Notes: generated by a model not told the origin, from the letters alone. A stretch of 64,000 bases of DNA from Armillaria gallica (GCA_037576215.1 JBANDB010000003.1:6882001-6946000); one strand, 5' to 3'. Positions 21,351 to 33,199 are shown, numbered from the stretch's first letter. Program-made: numbers and translations.

Positions 21351-22963
21351 TTATCGTAATAGATTAGTCTGTTTTCTAGTTTCATCCCTCGATCATGGTT
21401 GAGAGATGTGGAGACATTCTTGTCCCATTGGTGGTGGTCGAGCATGGCCTGCTTGATTTTGGTATGAACTTCCTCGATTGTGGGCATGACCATTGCCTGG
21501 AAGTGTTCGGGTTTGAGGACTATAACCTCATCGTTGTCCTCCTTGCCTTGTTCGTGATCTGCTCTTCGACTAAGTAGGTCGGCTTTCTTGTTTGCTGTTC
21601 CTGGTTTATGGTGAAGGGAGAAGTGGTATTCTGCCAGTTCTGTTACCCAGCGTGCTTGTTGCCAGTTCAGTTTCTGGGGTTTTCGGAAATACTGGAGATT
21701 CTGATGATCTGTCCAGATTTCAAAATCTTGAGCCGCTCCCATTAGGTAATGCCTCCATTCGTCGAGTGCTAGCATAATCATGAGCAGTTCTTTGTCGTAA
21801 ATTTCATAATTTCGTTCTGTAACAGTGAGGGATTTGGATAGAAAGGCGACTGGGCACCATTTTCCATCCTGTTCTTGTGACAGAACTGCCCTTATCGCAC
21901 CTTCACTGGCATCCGCCTTGACACGAAACTTGCTCTCCTCCATTGGTATAGCTAGTACCACTTCCTCTGCCAGCAGTCTCTTTAGTTTCTCAAAAGCGCC
22001 TTGTTGTGCTGCCCCCCATTTCCATGGGTCGTTGCCTGTCAACTGTGTCATGGGCTTGACAACCTTGCTGTATCCCTTGATGAAGCATCAGTAGAAGTTA
22101 GTAAAGCCTAGGAATGACTGCAACTGTTGTTTCTTGGCTGGTGCGGGCCATTCTGCTATTCCTGCGATTGTAATGGGGTCCATGTGGATACTTCCCTCGC
22201 TGATGATGACTCCAAGGTATTCTGTTTCTAAAGTCTTGAACTCGCATTTTTCTGCTTTAAGAAATAGCTTGTTCATTTGTAGGACTTTTAGAACCTCGCG
22301 TGTGATGCAGCGATGTTCCTCCTTGGTTTTAGACATGATCAGGATATCATTGAGATAGACTGTGATGGCACCTGACACAATGAGATCTTTGAAGATGTCA
22401 TTCATCATCCATTGGAAGGTTGTGGGGGAATTGGTCAATCCAAAGAACATAACTGTGGGCTCGAACAAGCCTTGGTTGGTTCTGAATGCCACCTTCCACT
22501 CGTTACCACTCTTGATGCGTACATTATTGTATCCCCATTGAACATTGAGTTTAGAGAAGTATTTGGCGCCTCACAGTTTGTCCATCAGCTCTGAGATGAG
22601 CAGAAGCGGGTATCAATTCTTGATTGTCATCTCATTGAGCTTGCAATAGCCCTGTACCAGTTGTAGTTTTCCATCCTTCTTTTTGACAAAGAAGAAGGGT
22701 GAAGCCATGGGTGACTTGGAAGGTCGTATTTGCCCACTCGAGAGGTTCTTGTCCAAGAACTTGTTGAGTTCTGCTTGTTCATTACGATTGAGAGGGTAGA
22801 CCTTGCAATCAAGGTTGGTGCTGGCATTTGGAGTTAGTTTGATGGCGTGGTCCCACGTCTTTGGTTCAGGGAGTTCATCAAAATTATCTTTGTTGAATAG
22901 ATCGTTGAAATCTCTGCACCAGTCTGGGACTATCTCTTCAAATGTCTTGGTCTTCTTGTCCAC
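21347..22963 (-). pseudogene. Ty3/gypsy reverse transcriptase and RNase H
   Basis: Read from 22963: fingers/palm with SGQIRPSKSPMASPFFFVKK and KLNEMTIKN, then VMFFGLTNSPTTFQWMMNDIF and the active-site motif YLNDILIMS (22349-22357 region), the thumb (CEFKTLETEYLGVIISEG), and RNase H with VKADASEGAIRAVLSQ, YEIYDKELLMIMLAL and IWTDHQNL. The YxDD motif has lost its first Asp (Asn codon at 22349-22351), which should abolish polymerisation. In-frame stops (about 22617, 22573 and 22087) sit where arginine CGA codons are usual in the family. Confidence 0.9.
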
Positions 22964-24598
22964 GTTAGCCTTGGCTGCGAGGTCATTTGCATGATGGGCA
23001 CATATGAGAATGGCCTGTGTGAAATCTACTGCGAGAATGGTCTCCCCTTCCTCTAGCTCTTCGTCCCACTTATCATCGGGATCTGCATCGGGTAGGATGA
23101 ACAGAGTTTTGTGGCATTGGCATCATGCGAACATTAATCCCCCAGTCTTCCAATTGATGATCAGATTGTGTCAGGCTAGCCAATCATGACCAAGGAAGAT
23201 CTGTTTGTCACTGAGTTCTGTAATGGCTAGATCTATCCGTTCTGCATGATCTCCGATTATGAGACAGATCTCAGCATATTTGGTAATTGATCCTCCTTGG
23301 TTCCAAGACCCATCTGCATTATATACTGGGATTGGTGCAGCTGTTGCATGAGTCAGGATGTTATGTTGCTCGATGAAGCTTCAGTTGATGGCGCTACTGG
23401 TGCATCCGCTGTCTACTAGTGCAGAGGTTGAGATTCAGGTAATGTTCTCTAGCGTCTTGATTTGAACATCGAGGGCTAGGTCCTTTCCCTTTCCGCTTAG
23501 TCTGCTGATGTACCGCTTCAGCTGTCACAACTCCTCGAGCCACCAGAGTGCATTAACGCACTCTTGCTTCCGTATTTCTTCAATCATCTCATTGATGACC
23601 TCCCCTGTGCATGTCTTGTGAATCCAATTCTTCAAGATCACTTTCGCCTCTCCCTCCATTCTGGCCTCTATTATTCCTCGTAAAGTCCATTCAGTTCTGA
23701 ATGGTTTGAGCCATTCGTGCAGGACCTCCTTAGCCTTCGCATCAACCTGTGAGGGCTCAACTACCGTTGGCAAGGTCACCGCTGTGTCTATAGGGGGTAT
23801 TAATTTAGCGTTCTTGTTCATCATGAAACTGGTATTGTCTTCTGGGTCAGGAATTTCATACATAGTTACTTTAGGCCCCCTTTCTACCACCTGGGTGCCA
23901 GCAGCTTCCTTCCATTCATTGGCTTCTGGGTTTCCTGGAGAGGTGTCATTGCAGGCCACCTGGGTTCCAAAAGGAGAGGAACCCTGCTTGAAGTGGGCTC
24001 CAGGTCACGCCTGAGTTATCTCGGTGCTTCTGCTTGCTCCTAGGCCAAGGGTGGTGCTCGGGGCAGATTCAGAGGATCCTGACTCCCCAGAGTACTGGAC
24101 TTGGGAAGTGGCATCTGCTTTGAAAGTGTCAGCTCCATCTTTGCCCTGACCTTTCAGTTTGGGTGTCTTCTGTGCGAGGTTGGTTAAGTCCCTGGTCTTT
24201 GCCAAAGCCCCTTGGTGATTAAGGGATTTAGACTTCAGCATCCATACGGTGATCTCTTTTACCAGAGGACGTTTCACTGAAGCTATTTCCTCATCACTCC
24301 CTGCGAGGCAGGGACTCTGTAGAGCCGTTTCGCCAGGGGGGGTGCCATGCGCTTGTTCCCCTGCCCCATCTGGTCTAACCGTTATGATGGGTGTCACTAT
24401 GGTGGGTGACTTGTTGTTCGATGCTTTCGCCCATAATGGGTTACTTGCCGAACATTTAGCCAGTAGTTTGACTATTGCAGCTCTTCCTCCTGTTGATTCT
24501 TGCTTAGTTCCTGGTCTGGAAGTTGTAGCCATGGGTATATTCGAATGCGTGGTAGATACTACAGATCTATAAGTACATGTAATAGGCATGATGGGCAT
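22964..24598 (-). pseudogene. Ty3/gypsy protease and gag-pol linker
   Basis: The linker (24598-23525) is Ser/Thr/Pro/Lys-rich, then acidic, and ends near CVNALWWLEEL. The aspartic protease follows at about 23440-23120: ALVDSGCTSSAINRSFIE holds the DSG active-site triad, and IFLGHDWLA further on is the usual flap/hydrophobic region. In-frame stops are at about 23176 and 23130. The segment joins to the reverse transcriptase through ILAVDFTQAILICAHHANDL. Confidence 0.75.
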
Positions 24599-24639
24599 AC
24601 CAGTCGAAAATAAGTCCTTGGCCGAGTAAGTTGAATCAT

Positions 24640-26949
24640 TTACTCCTCGGCGCCCTCTTTTACCTCTTCAATCATTGAGAGGGTTTTCTCTTCTGTTGGA
24701 TGCTTGTTCCAGTAATAATTGAGTTGGTGCATTGCTTCTTCCCTGGATTTCGGTGCATTTGAGCAGTTGTGCTTAAAGTGTCCAAGCTTGCCACATCGGA
24801 AACACTTTGCTACTGCCTTTGTTGCATCGATATCCATTGGCGCGCCACATCCTCCATATGTGGTACCTGTTACCGTTTTTGTCATTGGTGTGCTGGCTGG
24901 TACTTGACCACCCTTCTGGGGTGTGGTCCCTTTCTGTGCCTGTGGCTTGGAGTCAGGGCACCCAGCTGCTTCCGCTCGCTTGAGCTGCCAGTTATAGTCC
25001 ATACAGAGTAAGCAAGCCTTCCACCCTTCGTAGGTGGTTGGTACTTCTCTGTCGGCCGAGTATATTGTATTTTTACTCGTTTCTCAGGTGGCTTTCTTGA
25101 TTTGAGCGATCATGACCTGTTCATTGTCGCATACTTTGGCATAATAGGCGAGCTCTTTGAATTGCTGGAAGAACTGGTCACCGTCTTTGAAGTCCACCTG
25201 TCTGAGCTTTTCCCACTGCCTGTGTTTGATCTGTGCATCTGCATCCTTCCAGAACCTCGCGGTGAGTTCCGTTTTGAAGTCCTCGTACGTGGGGTACAAT
25301 TGGTCTCTGTTGGGACTCCTTCCAATGATTCTTGCGCATAGCTCCCACCACTTCTCGGCGTCCTCACTAAATTGTGAGATGCAAAAGATTACTTTGTGGG
25401 GGTGATATCAGAAGTGGTGGTTGAATAGTTCAAAGTGTAGTTCACACTTTAGGAAGAATCGGGAGATTTTGTTGGAATCTCCATTAAAGTCCTCAACTTC
25501 TTTTAGCATCTTTGGTTTGAGCTTGTCATAGGGGGCTATGTTCCCAGCAGTCAACTCCCAAGCAGCTGGTGGGGTAGGTGGTTTTGCTGGGGCAGGGAGA
25601 TGTGGAAGAGTCCATCACTGAGGTGGGTCAGGAGGTTGCGGCGGTTGGGTGGGTTGTCCACCTCTGCTGCCACTTCCTGATGGGTCAGCCCCGGCAAATG
25701 GTAGGTAGCCATGGGTGTACGTTCCTGGGGGTGCCTGTCCTCTGATGTAAGAGAAGGCACCAGCTGGTGCCCTGGGAGGCGGCACTGGCAGTTCATCCAG
25801 CATTGGTTCCTGGATCTTGATTTTGGCTGTGGCTTCTTCATAAGGAGTGAGTACCCTTATGGTGGCATCCGGGTGTATTTCGTTCCACAGGAAGTGAGCG
25901 TTTCGCTCCACTTCATACTGTAGGATGTCGTCTGTGAGGAGATTCCTTTGTTTCTTCATAAAATAGTCATTTCTGGCTTGAGTTTCTCCCTAAGTCAGAA
26001 TAAAAGGTATTTCATAAGCAAAATAATTATATAAGTCCCGATAGTCTGCTTGTATTATTTCTGTTGGGATCTGGGTCCTGTCGCCCTCATAGAATTTGAT
26101 GGCATTAGATAGCGTCATTGCTGGGAGGGTCAGGGTCGGTTGCATGGAGCGATGGGATGGGGGACAGCTCGGGTGAGTTTCCATGGATGCCGTTGATGTA
26201 CTCCACCTCAGGGAGTCCCTCGGTGATGGTGTCACTCCCCTCGCTTGACTGGATGGTTTCCCCATGCTCATTGATGCGATATCTAAGGGCATTATTGTCG
26301 ATCTCCTGAATGGATCAGAGATGGGGGGGTGCAAGGCACTGCTCGTCGATGTTTTGCCAGTAGGCATGGCACCTGGGACAGGAGGGACCAGCAATGGGTT
26401 CCTCAATGGTTGGTACAGGCTCGGGTGTCTGCTCTGGGTTCCGGATGGGTTGGTCCCAGAACTGGACCTGCCTGTAGCCTGCTGGGGGAGGGGTTCGGTG
26501 ATCAGGGGATCCATCATGCGCAGAGGGGAAGTAGGCGCTGTATGGAATGGTGAGGTTATCCCAAAACTCCTGATTGGGATCGGCTGGGGCGAACGGTGGT
26601 GAAGCATTGTCCCTGTCACCCCAAGGATCGTTACTGGAGGTTGGGGCGATGGGTCTGGTGTTGCGGCCCACGAAGAATCCCCGAGCTGTATCGTCAGTGA
26701 GTCTGGCATATGTGCTGGGTGAGGGAGATTGAGGGGCATATGGGGCAGAGTCAGCAGAACTGGTGGGGGTGATGACAATGGTAGGCTTGTGCCTTCGGGG
26801 AGGGGTAGGAGGCCTTCTTTCTGGGACGATAGGAGAAGTCGACTCAGAAGAGACCTCTTCTGTGTTGACTCCAGCAAGGTTGTGGATTGGGATTGGTTGT
26901 TGCGGTACAGGTGCAGCGATGTGTGGCTGCTGCTGGAGCAGGATGCCAT
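24640..26949 (-). pseudogene. Ty3/gypsy gag with CCHC zinc knuckle
   Basis: The N-terminal part (26949-25600) is Pro/Ser-rich and low in complexity, with frame changes. The capsid-like region (about 25540-25084) includes FNGDSNKISRFFLKCELHFE, DAEKWWELCARIIG and YPTYEDFKTELTARFWKDAD. A zinc knuckle C-F-R-C-G-K-L-G-H-F-K-H-N-C lies at 24762-24803, and the frame ends at 24640. Stops occur near 25084 and 25410. The capsid core packages the RNA; the knuckle binds it. Confidence 0.82.
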
Positions 26950-27137
26950 TGTTGGGGACAGGGGGGTTTACGATTTGGTTGATTGTAATGGGTTGGGTTT
27001 GTCCCCTTCATTGTCATAGTGCGAGAACGACTGCCACTGCCTATGCCGATGGAGGTTCCGAAGATGATGTCTGTTGCTGTGTCTGTCATAGGGGTGGAGG
27101 CTCTGGTTAAGGAGCCTAAGGGAAGCTTCAAGCTAAT

Positions 27138-27516
27138 TGTTAGACCTGAACTCCAATCAAGAGTAAACAACAGCTGTATCGTGTTCATACAGTCACCGTT
27201 GAGTCTCATGGTGATCAGGGATCAAGACTAGTGCTCTAGCGCTTAGTGAGAATGAATGTGTTTTGGTATGAATAAATGTTAGCTCGAAGCTAGGGAATAT
27301 ACAGCTTCGAGTACACTACTTATATACTAAAGTGAGGGTCCTAATAATAAGTCACTGTGTTAGAAAGTGAATAAGCAAGTACACGGTGACCGAGTATAAA
27401 ACACACGTCAGATGAGTGTGACTGTATTGCAATGTGAATACTCCATGGAGTCATGGATCCTAATGATAAGATAAGATAAGAGGCACTTAGGTAAAGAAAA
27501 TGAATAAATCGTAACA
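27138..27516 (-). repeat. 5' LTR (379 bp)
   Basis: It begins TGTTAGACCTGAACTCC and ends CGTAACA on the + strand, with perfect TGTTA/TAACA tips. A TATATAAG box on the minus strand near 27320 suits transcription leftward into gag. Compared with the other LTR the differences are almost all transitions, many at CpG. Confidence 0.9.
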
Positions 27517-27951
27517 GCAGCTCACTTGATGCCCAAATTGTCTTCTGTTCTATTGATCTGATCTGTATCATAGGCATAGGTGAGGTTTTGCAATAGTTGC
27601 AATGAGTACATCAATTAACTGGGATGATAGTAAGTAATAACATGACTTGAAGTGACCTCAGCAACTTCCAATGACGTCCATCACATCAATTTTGAACTAC
27701 AATCCAATTACACCCCCAAAATCAATCCCAAGTAATGGTAAATGACACGTCTCCTGGCATGAATTCCCACAGTTTTAGGGTGTTGAAAGCCTGAGGCTTG
27801 GGCTTTCAAATAATGAAGCTTGAGCCTGAGCCTTCACTAAGCCCACCCCCAAGGCCTGGCTCAGCTCAGCTCAGCTCAGCTTAGGGCTTCAGGCCAGGCC
27901 TTTCAAATCACTATGTATAATATGGGTATGGTGGGTATCCCTAGAGTTGCC

Positions 27952-28609
27952 ACCACTGCATCATCAAACCAAATCACTAGTACAACAGAAATGTCTGGGA
28001 ACACATGTAAACACTCAAGGAAGGAGTATTTTGTTATTCTTACTTGAAAAAAACACTATTTTGGAACTTTTTTTTGTCTCTTCACTGAGCCCTGTGACAT
28101 GTTATTCCGAGTCCTATGTATATAGGTATCTCGGTTATTATGCTGTCCTGAGAGACCCATGGGAAAATTCTATTTGAGGTATCAATTGATCACGGGTCTT
28201 GCCGAGCTGGCTACCTGAGCAAACCATGGGAACATTTCTATTCACTCGCATCTCTCATTGGCTGACTGTACTCCCTTCTTTTCTCATTGCACTGGTCCTA
28301 TTCTCTTCCAGTTCCGGTTTCTTTTCTCATTTTTCTTAGGTTTGGTCTTTGCTGCAGCCTTGTGTAATTCATTCAAGTGCTTAGATCTTACAAGTTCGCC
28401 ACCCTGCAACAATTGGTGTCTGGCTTGGATCTAGTTGTTTTGTGTTGGATGGAGGCTCATTGCAGATTTTTATATTCTGGTATGTGCCTTTATCTGTCAA
28501 GTCAATTTATGAATGAAGCTGGTGTATATTTCCAGCCAATGTTCCTCCACTTTCTCTCTTGCGCTTACCAAATTTACTTCATGCAGCAAAAAAATTCCTC
28601 CTGAGCTCC
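27952..28609. other. TE-derived spacer with a hairpin motif
   Basis: No gene was found. At 28106-28135 lies an imperfect hairpin (CCGAG.CCTATG..ATATAGGTA.CTCGG) followed by TTATTATGC; the same unit occurs at 43350-43385, where it starts a long repeat. A CTTCACTGAGCCCTGTGACA motif at 28082 resembles the internal motif of the dispersed MITE family. Confidence 0.45.
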
Positions 28610-29140
28610 ATGCTGCACATTTATGGTGGACCATGAAGCTGCTTCATAGTCTCCTCCAATTATGTCTCTTCAAGCAAAACTGCACGAAGAACTCGACGAG
28701 CAGCTCAATGACTCAGTATCAACAGCTGACGAGGTGAAGAACCTCCCCTACCTTGATGCGTGCATCAGTGAAGACATGTGATTGCACTCAACATTTGCTT
28801 TATGCCTTCCGTGGATTGTACCTGAGGGCAAAATGTCGGTCCACAGCCGTTTTTTCCCTTAGGGTGCAATTTTGAGTGTGCCAAGTTATACAATCCACCG
28901 TGACCCAGATATGTGGGGGATATTGAGTAGTACAGGCTCAAGAGGTGGTTCAAGAGGGATAACACATTCATCCAGAAGACGTTCAACCCGTTAAGAGTTG
29001 ATGGAAGAGATACATGCAAATCTTCCGTCAGCATAAGGGCTACAGGAATGGCGATTGAAGATGTTCTACGACTGTCGATGTAAAATTTACCCTGTGACTT
29101 TTTTACCAGTCTTATGTATTGCTGTTTTGTGCTGATCACA
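28610..29140 (+). pseudogene. Cytochrome P450 3' fragment
   Basis: Frames spell consecutive P450 landmarks: SLQAKLHEELDEQL, VKNLPYLDACISE then LHSTFALCLP (K-helix region, with a stop where ALR is expected), IVPEGKM, VPSYTIHRDPDMWG in another frame, and YRLKRWFKRDNTFIQKTFNP (the PERF/meander region). The heme-binding Cys loop after this is degraded and the N-terminal half is missing. P450s oxidise small molecules at a heme-thiolate centre; this one is dead, with several stops and one frameshift. Confidence 0.65.
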
Positions 29141-29814
29141 ATTTATTAATGCTACTATTTGACCAATCTGACATTAGCTTCAGTAAAGAAAGCTCATGAA
29201 CTCGCTCTTCTTCGCGCTAGGTAGGAGGCATTTTTTTAGCTACATGAATGTGGCTGATTTGTTCTTGGCAGGGCATGCATAGAGTGTAATCTCGTGTCAT
29301 CGAAGTTGCAGATTATTGTTTTGTCCATTCTGAGGAGGTTGAATTTTGTGTTGCATGCCACGAGGCAAGAGCCAGAAAACTGTCACTGTTGACAATGGGA
29401 TAGCGCCCATCACCGCCAATGACTCTGAATTGCCATGTGCAGTAGCCTTTGAATAGGCTATTTTTCTTTGTGTCTATGACAATTGAGTCTTGCAGCATCT
29501 GCTCAATATGTTTGTCTATGCACCGAGCGGTGAGTTATTACTTCTACATCCACCGTACTATGTTTTCAAGCTGCAATTAAGTCATATATGCTGCTCGACC
29601 TACATGAATGATACCTTTGTCCAGTCCACAATGAGATGTGTATACCTTTTGGTGTCAACTATCCTTTGCACGGGCATGAGTAATTTATGTACTAGAACTT
29701 GTGAAAATGCATTCTGACCTAAACCAAAATGAAAGTGTAAAAAAAATGCACCAATGAGTGATATTACCTCTTTCATCCTCTACCATCTGATTACTTACAA
29801 ATATGCCAGGAAAA
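29141..29814. other. No gene seen
   Basis: AT-rich sequence between the P450 remnant and a MITE-like block. Short frames at 29313-29498 (minus) and 29490-29717 (plus) have no recognisable features. Confidence 0.4.
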
Positions 29815-29945
29815 AATACATAGGACTCAGACCTGCCACGCAGATGTGCTGGCCCTCATCCACTAGTCAGGTATGCATATCTTCATTTCACAAGCTGCTG
29901 TGACCTGTGACATGAAGATAAGGTCGAGATAGTACAGTATGTCTA
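29815..29945. repeat. MITE-like dispersed repeat, copy 3
   Basis: It starts taggactcag..ctgccacgcagatgtg and ends tgaagataaggtcgagatag, matching both the start and the end of the block at 946-1252 but lacking its middle. It therefore looks like a shortened relative. Confidence 0.45.
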
Positions 29946-31650
29946 ATGGTCGGTTGAAGTTAAATTTAGCAACTTCTACCTGAAAAAGGTAACACAATTG
30001 CAGGAGGAACTTCTAGATCAAACGGTTAGGTAAAAATGCTCAGGGTGGTACTTTGGAAAGCTTTGTAAAAGGAATGCAAATGAAAGTCTTATGACATTCC
30101 AGTAGTGTACACTACACCATACATTTGAAATCACCGACAGACATGTCAACCTGGAAGGGACATGGGGGAGCTGGAATGAAGCAATCATACCTGAATTGGA
30201 AAGAACAGTAATCAATATTAAGTCCCCCGACTCAAAACTGAATGATTTCTCTTCAAACATATGGTCTGACTACAATCCTGGCTATTTCTGGAGGTCAGCT
30301 CCTTATCCTCCTGCTTGCTCAAAGGTACTCTCCTTAACAGGTGTAGGTCCCTGATCGTAAATTGTGGATTTCCTTGAAAATGAATTGGGAAACAGTGTAT
30401 TATCACCCTGTCTGAAGATGCACAACTGGGCCCACATGTGAACATCTCTGGCAGGAGTGATGAGGAGCATGTGTTTGTCATGTGTGGAGCTTGGACCACC
30501 TGCCGTAACTTATAAAATCACTCACATGTCCCCAAGCAGAATGCTGGATTGAGCATCCAGAGTACTGATATGCCTGCCTGGTGTACACCTCTGAAAATTG
30601 CATATAAAGTTCACTGTAATTTAATTCAAGCAAGTTAATCTACCTACAATAAGTAAGAAACCAGCAGTAAGTACCACTAGCAACAAGAAGGTTCCCCCGG
30701 GAATCATAAGCAAGACATGTAAAAACCAAGAATGAAGCACAGGGATTCTACCCAGTAGCCGATAGTCCAGTCCACCTGGTACAGCCAGATTCGGCTTCCC
30801 GGCAGGCACCAATATGTGATCTCCAGATTTCACAAGTGATTGATCGACCTTGTAGCCACAGATGAGATAATATCTGCCAGGTAGAGCATTTATCCTCACC
30901 AGGCTGGGTCAGCAAGTATATTAGTCAGTAGTAAAAAGGATTAGTAATAGTGTATCAGTAGGCTAGTATAAATACAGGTCATGTATCTAGTGGGGAATCA
31001 GGTTTCTGACCCCCAGAATGCTACCAGGCGAATAGTACAGGTTTTATTGGTTAAGAGCTTCAAGTCGTAGACTCACCTGGAATAGAAAGATTGTGACCTG
31101 GTCACTTCGTGTGTGCAAGAACTGACAAGCAAGCAAACAGTATTAAGCTAGAAACAGAAAGTCAGACCTGAGAAACAGTTCAGAACCAGTCAGTGTGTTT
31201 TAAGTCGCAACCAGGTGCAAAGTATCAGTATTGAAACTGCACCAGGCAGCCAGCATGAGTTCAGAACCTGCACCAGGCAGTTATTCTGTATCAGTTTAAG
31301 TTTGTGTTCAGTAACACGTTGAACTTAGAGTGGACATCGCAATATATTCTTTATACAAATCATATTCATTGCACCCGGAACTTGTAAACTACAGTACAAA
31401 GTGTCATAACCTGGTATAACATACCTCCCTTTGAACTGCAATTACTGAGTGTTTGTGTGGTGTTTAGTGTGTAGCACTTTGCATTCATATAGGCGCTCAG
31501 CACCTTTCAGTACTATCATTGCTGTTTCTGGAAGGCAGCTCTGTAGTCTCACCTGGGTGACACAGAGAGGTAGGTGTACTCTCCCTAGTCAGTAGGGCAT
31601 AGACTATCTGGAGAAAGAATCAGGAAATGGTGTAGTATTGGCTCGTGTGC
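29946..31650. other. Degenerate sequence, possible old coding and LTR remnants
   Basis: No intact gene. On + around 30140-30290 a frame reads VNLEGTWGSWNEAIIPELER, and on - 30621-30899 a frame reads RINALPGRYYLICGYKVDQS with a hydrophobic C-terminal helix. Both look protein-like but are unassigned. The part 30906-31560 is non-coding, with repeated CACCAGGCAG words, and may be an old LTR. Near 31650 the base composition changes from AT-rich and CpG-poor to CpG-rich. Confidence 0.35.
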
Positions 31651-33199
31651 CAGTCGGAACACGTGCGTATTTGTGTTGGAGAGCGGAGTTACCAACTTAA
31701 CCAACGTTGGTTGAGCGGTAATTCCTCTCTTAACAATCTGAAGGGAGTGACGCGTTCATCATGTGATCGTGTCAAGGCAACGAGCCAGCATCTGATGGGT
31801 TTTCTGAGTCTCTGAGCACCGTCACCGCGCACACGAAACTTTTTTCCCATCCCATGCTACTGATGTTTTCACCGGTGTCGGATCTGCCATTGCGCAGAAC
31901 GGATGGAAAGTCTGGCCCACCTCTGAAAACTAAAAGGCATCAGAAATCCCCTTTCCCTGTCTTAGCATCAAGATACTGGACAACTAACCGTAAAATACTC
32001 GCTGCCTTAGACAGTCATTTTCGCGTCACGGCTCGGAGTCCGTCGCCAAACTCAAAAGGCCGAGGCGCCCCAGACGAGGACAAAGCAGAGCTGAGTCTCT
32101 TGTATACAAATATACTCTGCGTAGGAGGCGCTCGGACACAGGTACCTCTCTGAAATCAGCCTTCAGAAAAGTATCGGATTCACGCTTCCCGCTATTTCTA
32201 GAAAGACTGACTACCTGGCCGACACGATTGCATACGAAAAGCAAGAGACGACGAGTTTATGTACATATCTACTTTCAAAAATTTCACCTGCGCATTCCGA
32301 CGCCCGTCATCAGCGGAATGGTCATGTAGCCATGACACTCCATGAGTGAGTGCCCCCGCTAAGCACAGTCCCCATTTGGAATGACTATGTTGGAACAATT
32401 AGTAACGGGAAATGAGCTCCCAGCGGTACGCTCATTATCCTCACCTTATCGACTCCTACGCTGCTTGCCATGGTCAACAATCTACGGTGGTGGAACTAGG
32501 TATACCTCCCATGTCCTCCAGCATCGACGCACAATACTGTCCTCTCTCTAGATGTGGGTCTGCGATTAGAGAAGGATATTGAATGGCTCACTTTGCTTGA
32601 CATCGAGGATCGCCGTCACCGTGGTCTCCCTGCAAAAAATATTTAGTAAACAACCCGCCGTGACGTATAAGATCACCCACGAGTCCTCAGGCGTAACTGA
32701 TCGTGCGCTCGTTGTATCTCTCAATGATGCCTTCCCATTCAAGAGCACGAGCATTCACAGTTACGTAGGCGGGAAACTTCGACGCCAGTCCATACTTGAA
32801 ATCGTCAATGCTTTCACAGTCGTCGTCGGGTCCTAGCATAAGGATCCGGGGTTGGCTTTATAGTTTTGAGGTTAGTTTTCTTTTCGCTCTTTGGAAGGAC
32901 TTACTGATCCAAAAATGCAGCCGGTTATCATCTTCAGTTGACAGCCTGAGAGCCATGTAGTTCTGGGTCATTCGACCTCCTGCGATGATGACGACCTGAA
33001 AATAATCATTAGCAACAGGGCAATCGCGTGTCGGAAATAGAGGTGTACTTGCAAATTTGGGTAGACGGCTGTACAGCAAGGACATCGTACGTGCTAAAGT
33101 TCGATGGAATATCTGCGACATTGGAGTGTCGCTTTCAAGTCAGCCTTTGTGAAGAAGCGTTCATCGCAGTCCAGTCTAGTTGGGAGCAATGAGGTTTAC
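31651..33199. other. No confident gene
   Basis: CpG-rich DNA. Open frames are short on both strands (31854-32153 +, 32579-32836 +, 32858-33121 -) and lack domain signatures. The minus frames may be distal exons of the dehydrogenase-like remnant just to the right, but they could not be matched to that fold. Confidence 0.35.

Larger units (their letters stand above)
15685..27516 (-). mobile_element. Ty3/gypsy chromovirus, full length, decayed
   Basis: Two LTRs starting TGTTAGACC and ending TAACA bracket gag and pol on the minus strand. The 5-bp flank GCAGC is identical on both sides (15680-15684 and 27517-27521). Order from the right: 5' LTR, gag with zinc knuckle, protease, reverse transcriptase, RNase H, integrase, chromodomain, polypurine tract, 3' LTR. 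This PR-RT-RH-IN order with a C-terminal chromodomain defines Ty3/gypsy chromoviruses, which favour heterochromatin. Two later insertions (15721-17394 and 18248-20158) lengthen it from about 8.2 kb. Many stops, mostly C-to-T changes, and a lost catalytic Asp show it is inactive. Confidence 0.92.
15503..27913. mobile_element. Second hAT-like element, split by the retrotransposon
   Basis: The left end is TAGTGATTTGAAAGGCC and the right end is its exact complement, ending at 27913. Both ends continue into blocks of GGCTTGGGCTCAGGCT / AGCCTGAGCC subterminal motifs (15513-15640 and 27785-27900). With the retrotransposon and one target copy removed the element is about 575 bp. The flanking 8-mers (TATACGAG and TGTATAAT) share four bases and differ by three transitions and one transversion, so the target duplication is only suggestive. 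Confidence 0.72.
14412..27943. mobile_element. Outer hAT element, host of the nest
   Basis: The terminal inverted repeats are TAGGGATGCCCACCATACCC at 14412 and, complemented at 27943, the same with one G/A change. Both ends are flanked by the identical 8-bp GAGTTGCC (14404-14411 and 27944-27951). Inside the left end and again at 15340-15500 are subterminal CCATACCCATA-type motifs. Without the inner insertion (15503-27913) the element is about 1.12 kb. It holds one decayed reading frame and no transposase. Confidence 0.85.

Noticed and set aside
26264..27110. Glycine/tryptophan-rich plus-strand frames
   Set aside because: They are antisense shadows of the proline-rich gag region of the retrotransposon.
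28765..29139. 124-codon minus-strand frame
   Set aside because: Antisense to the P450 remnant, whose landmark motifs read on the plus strand.
30905..31425. Solo LTR (TGTTATACC start on minus strand)
   Set aside because: No matching 5-bp flanks or clear second end could be found.
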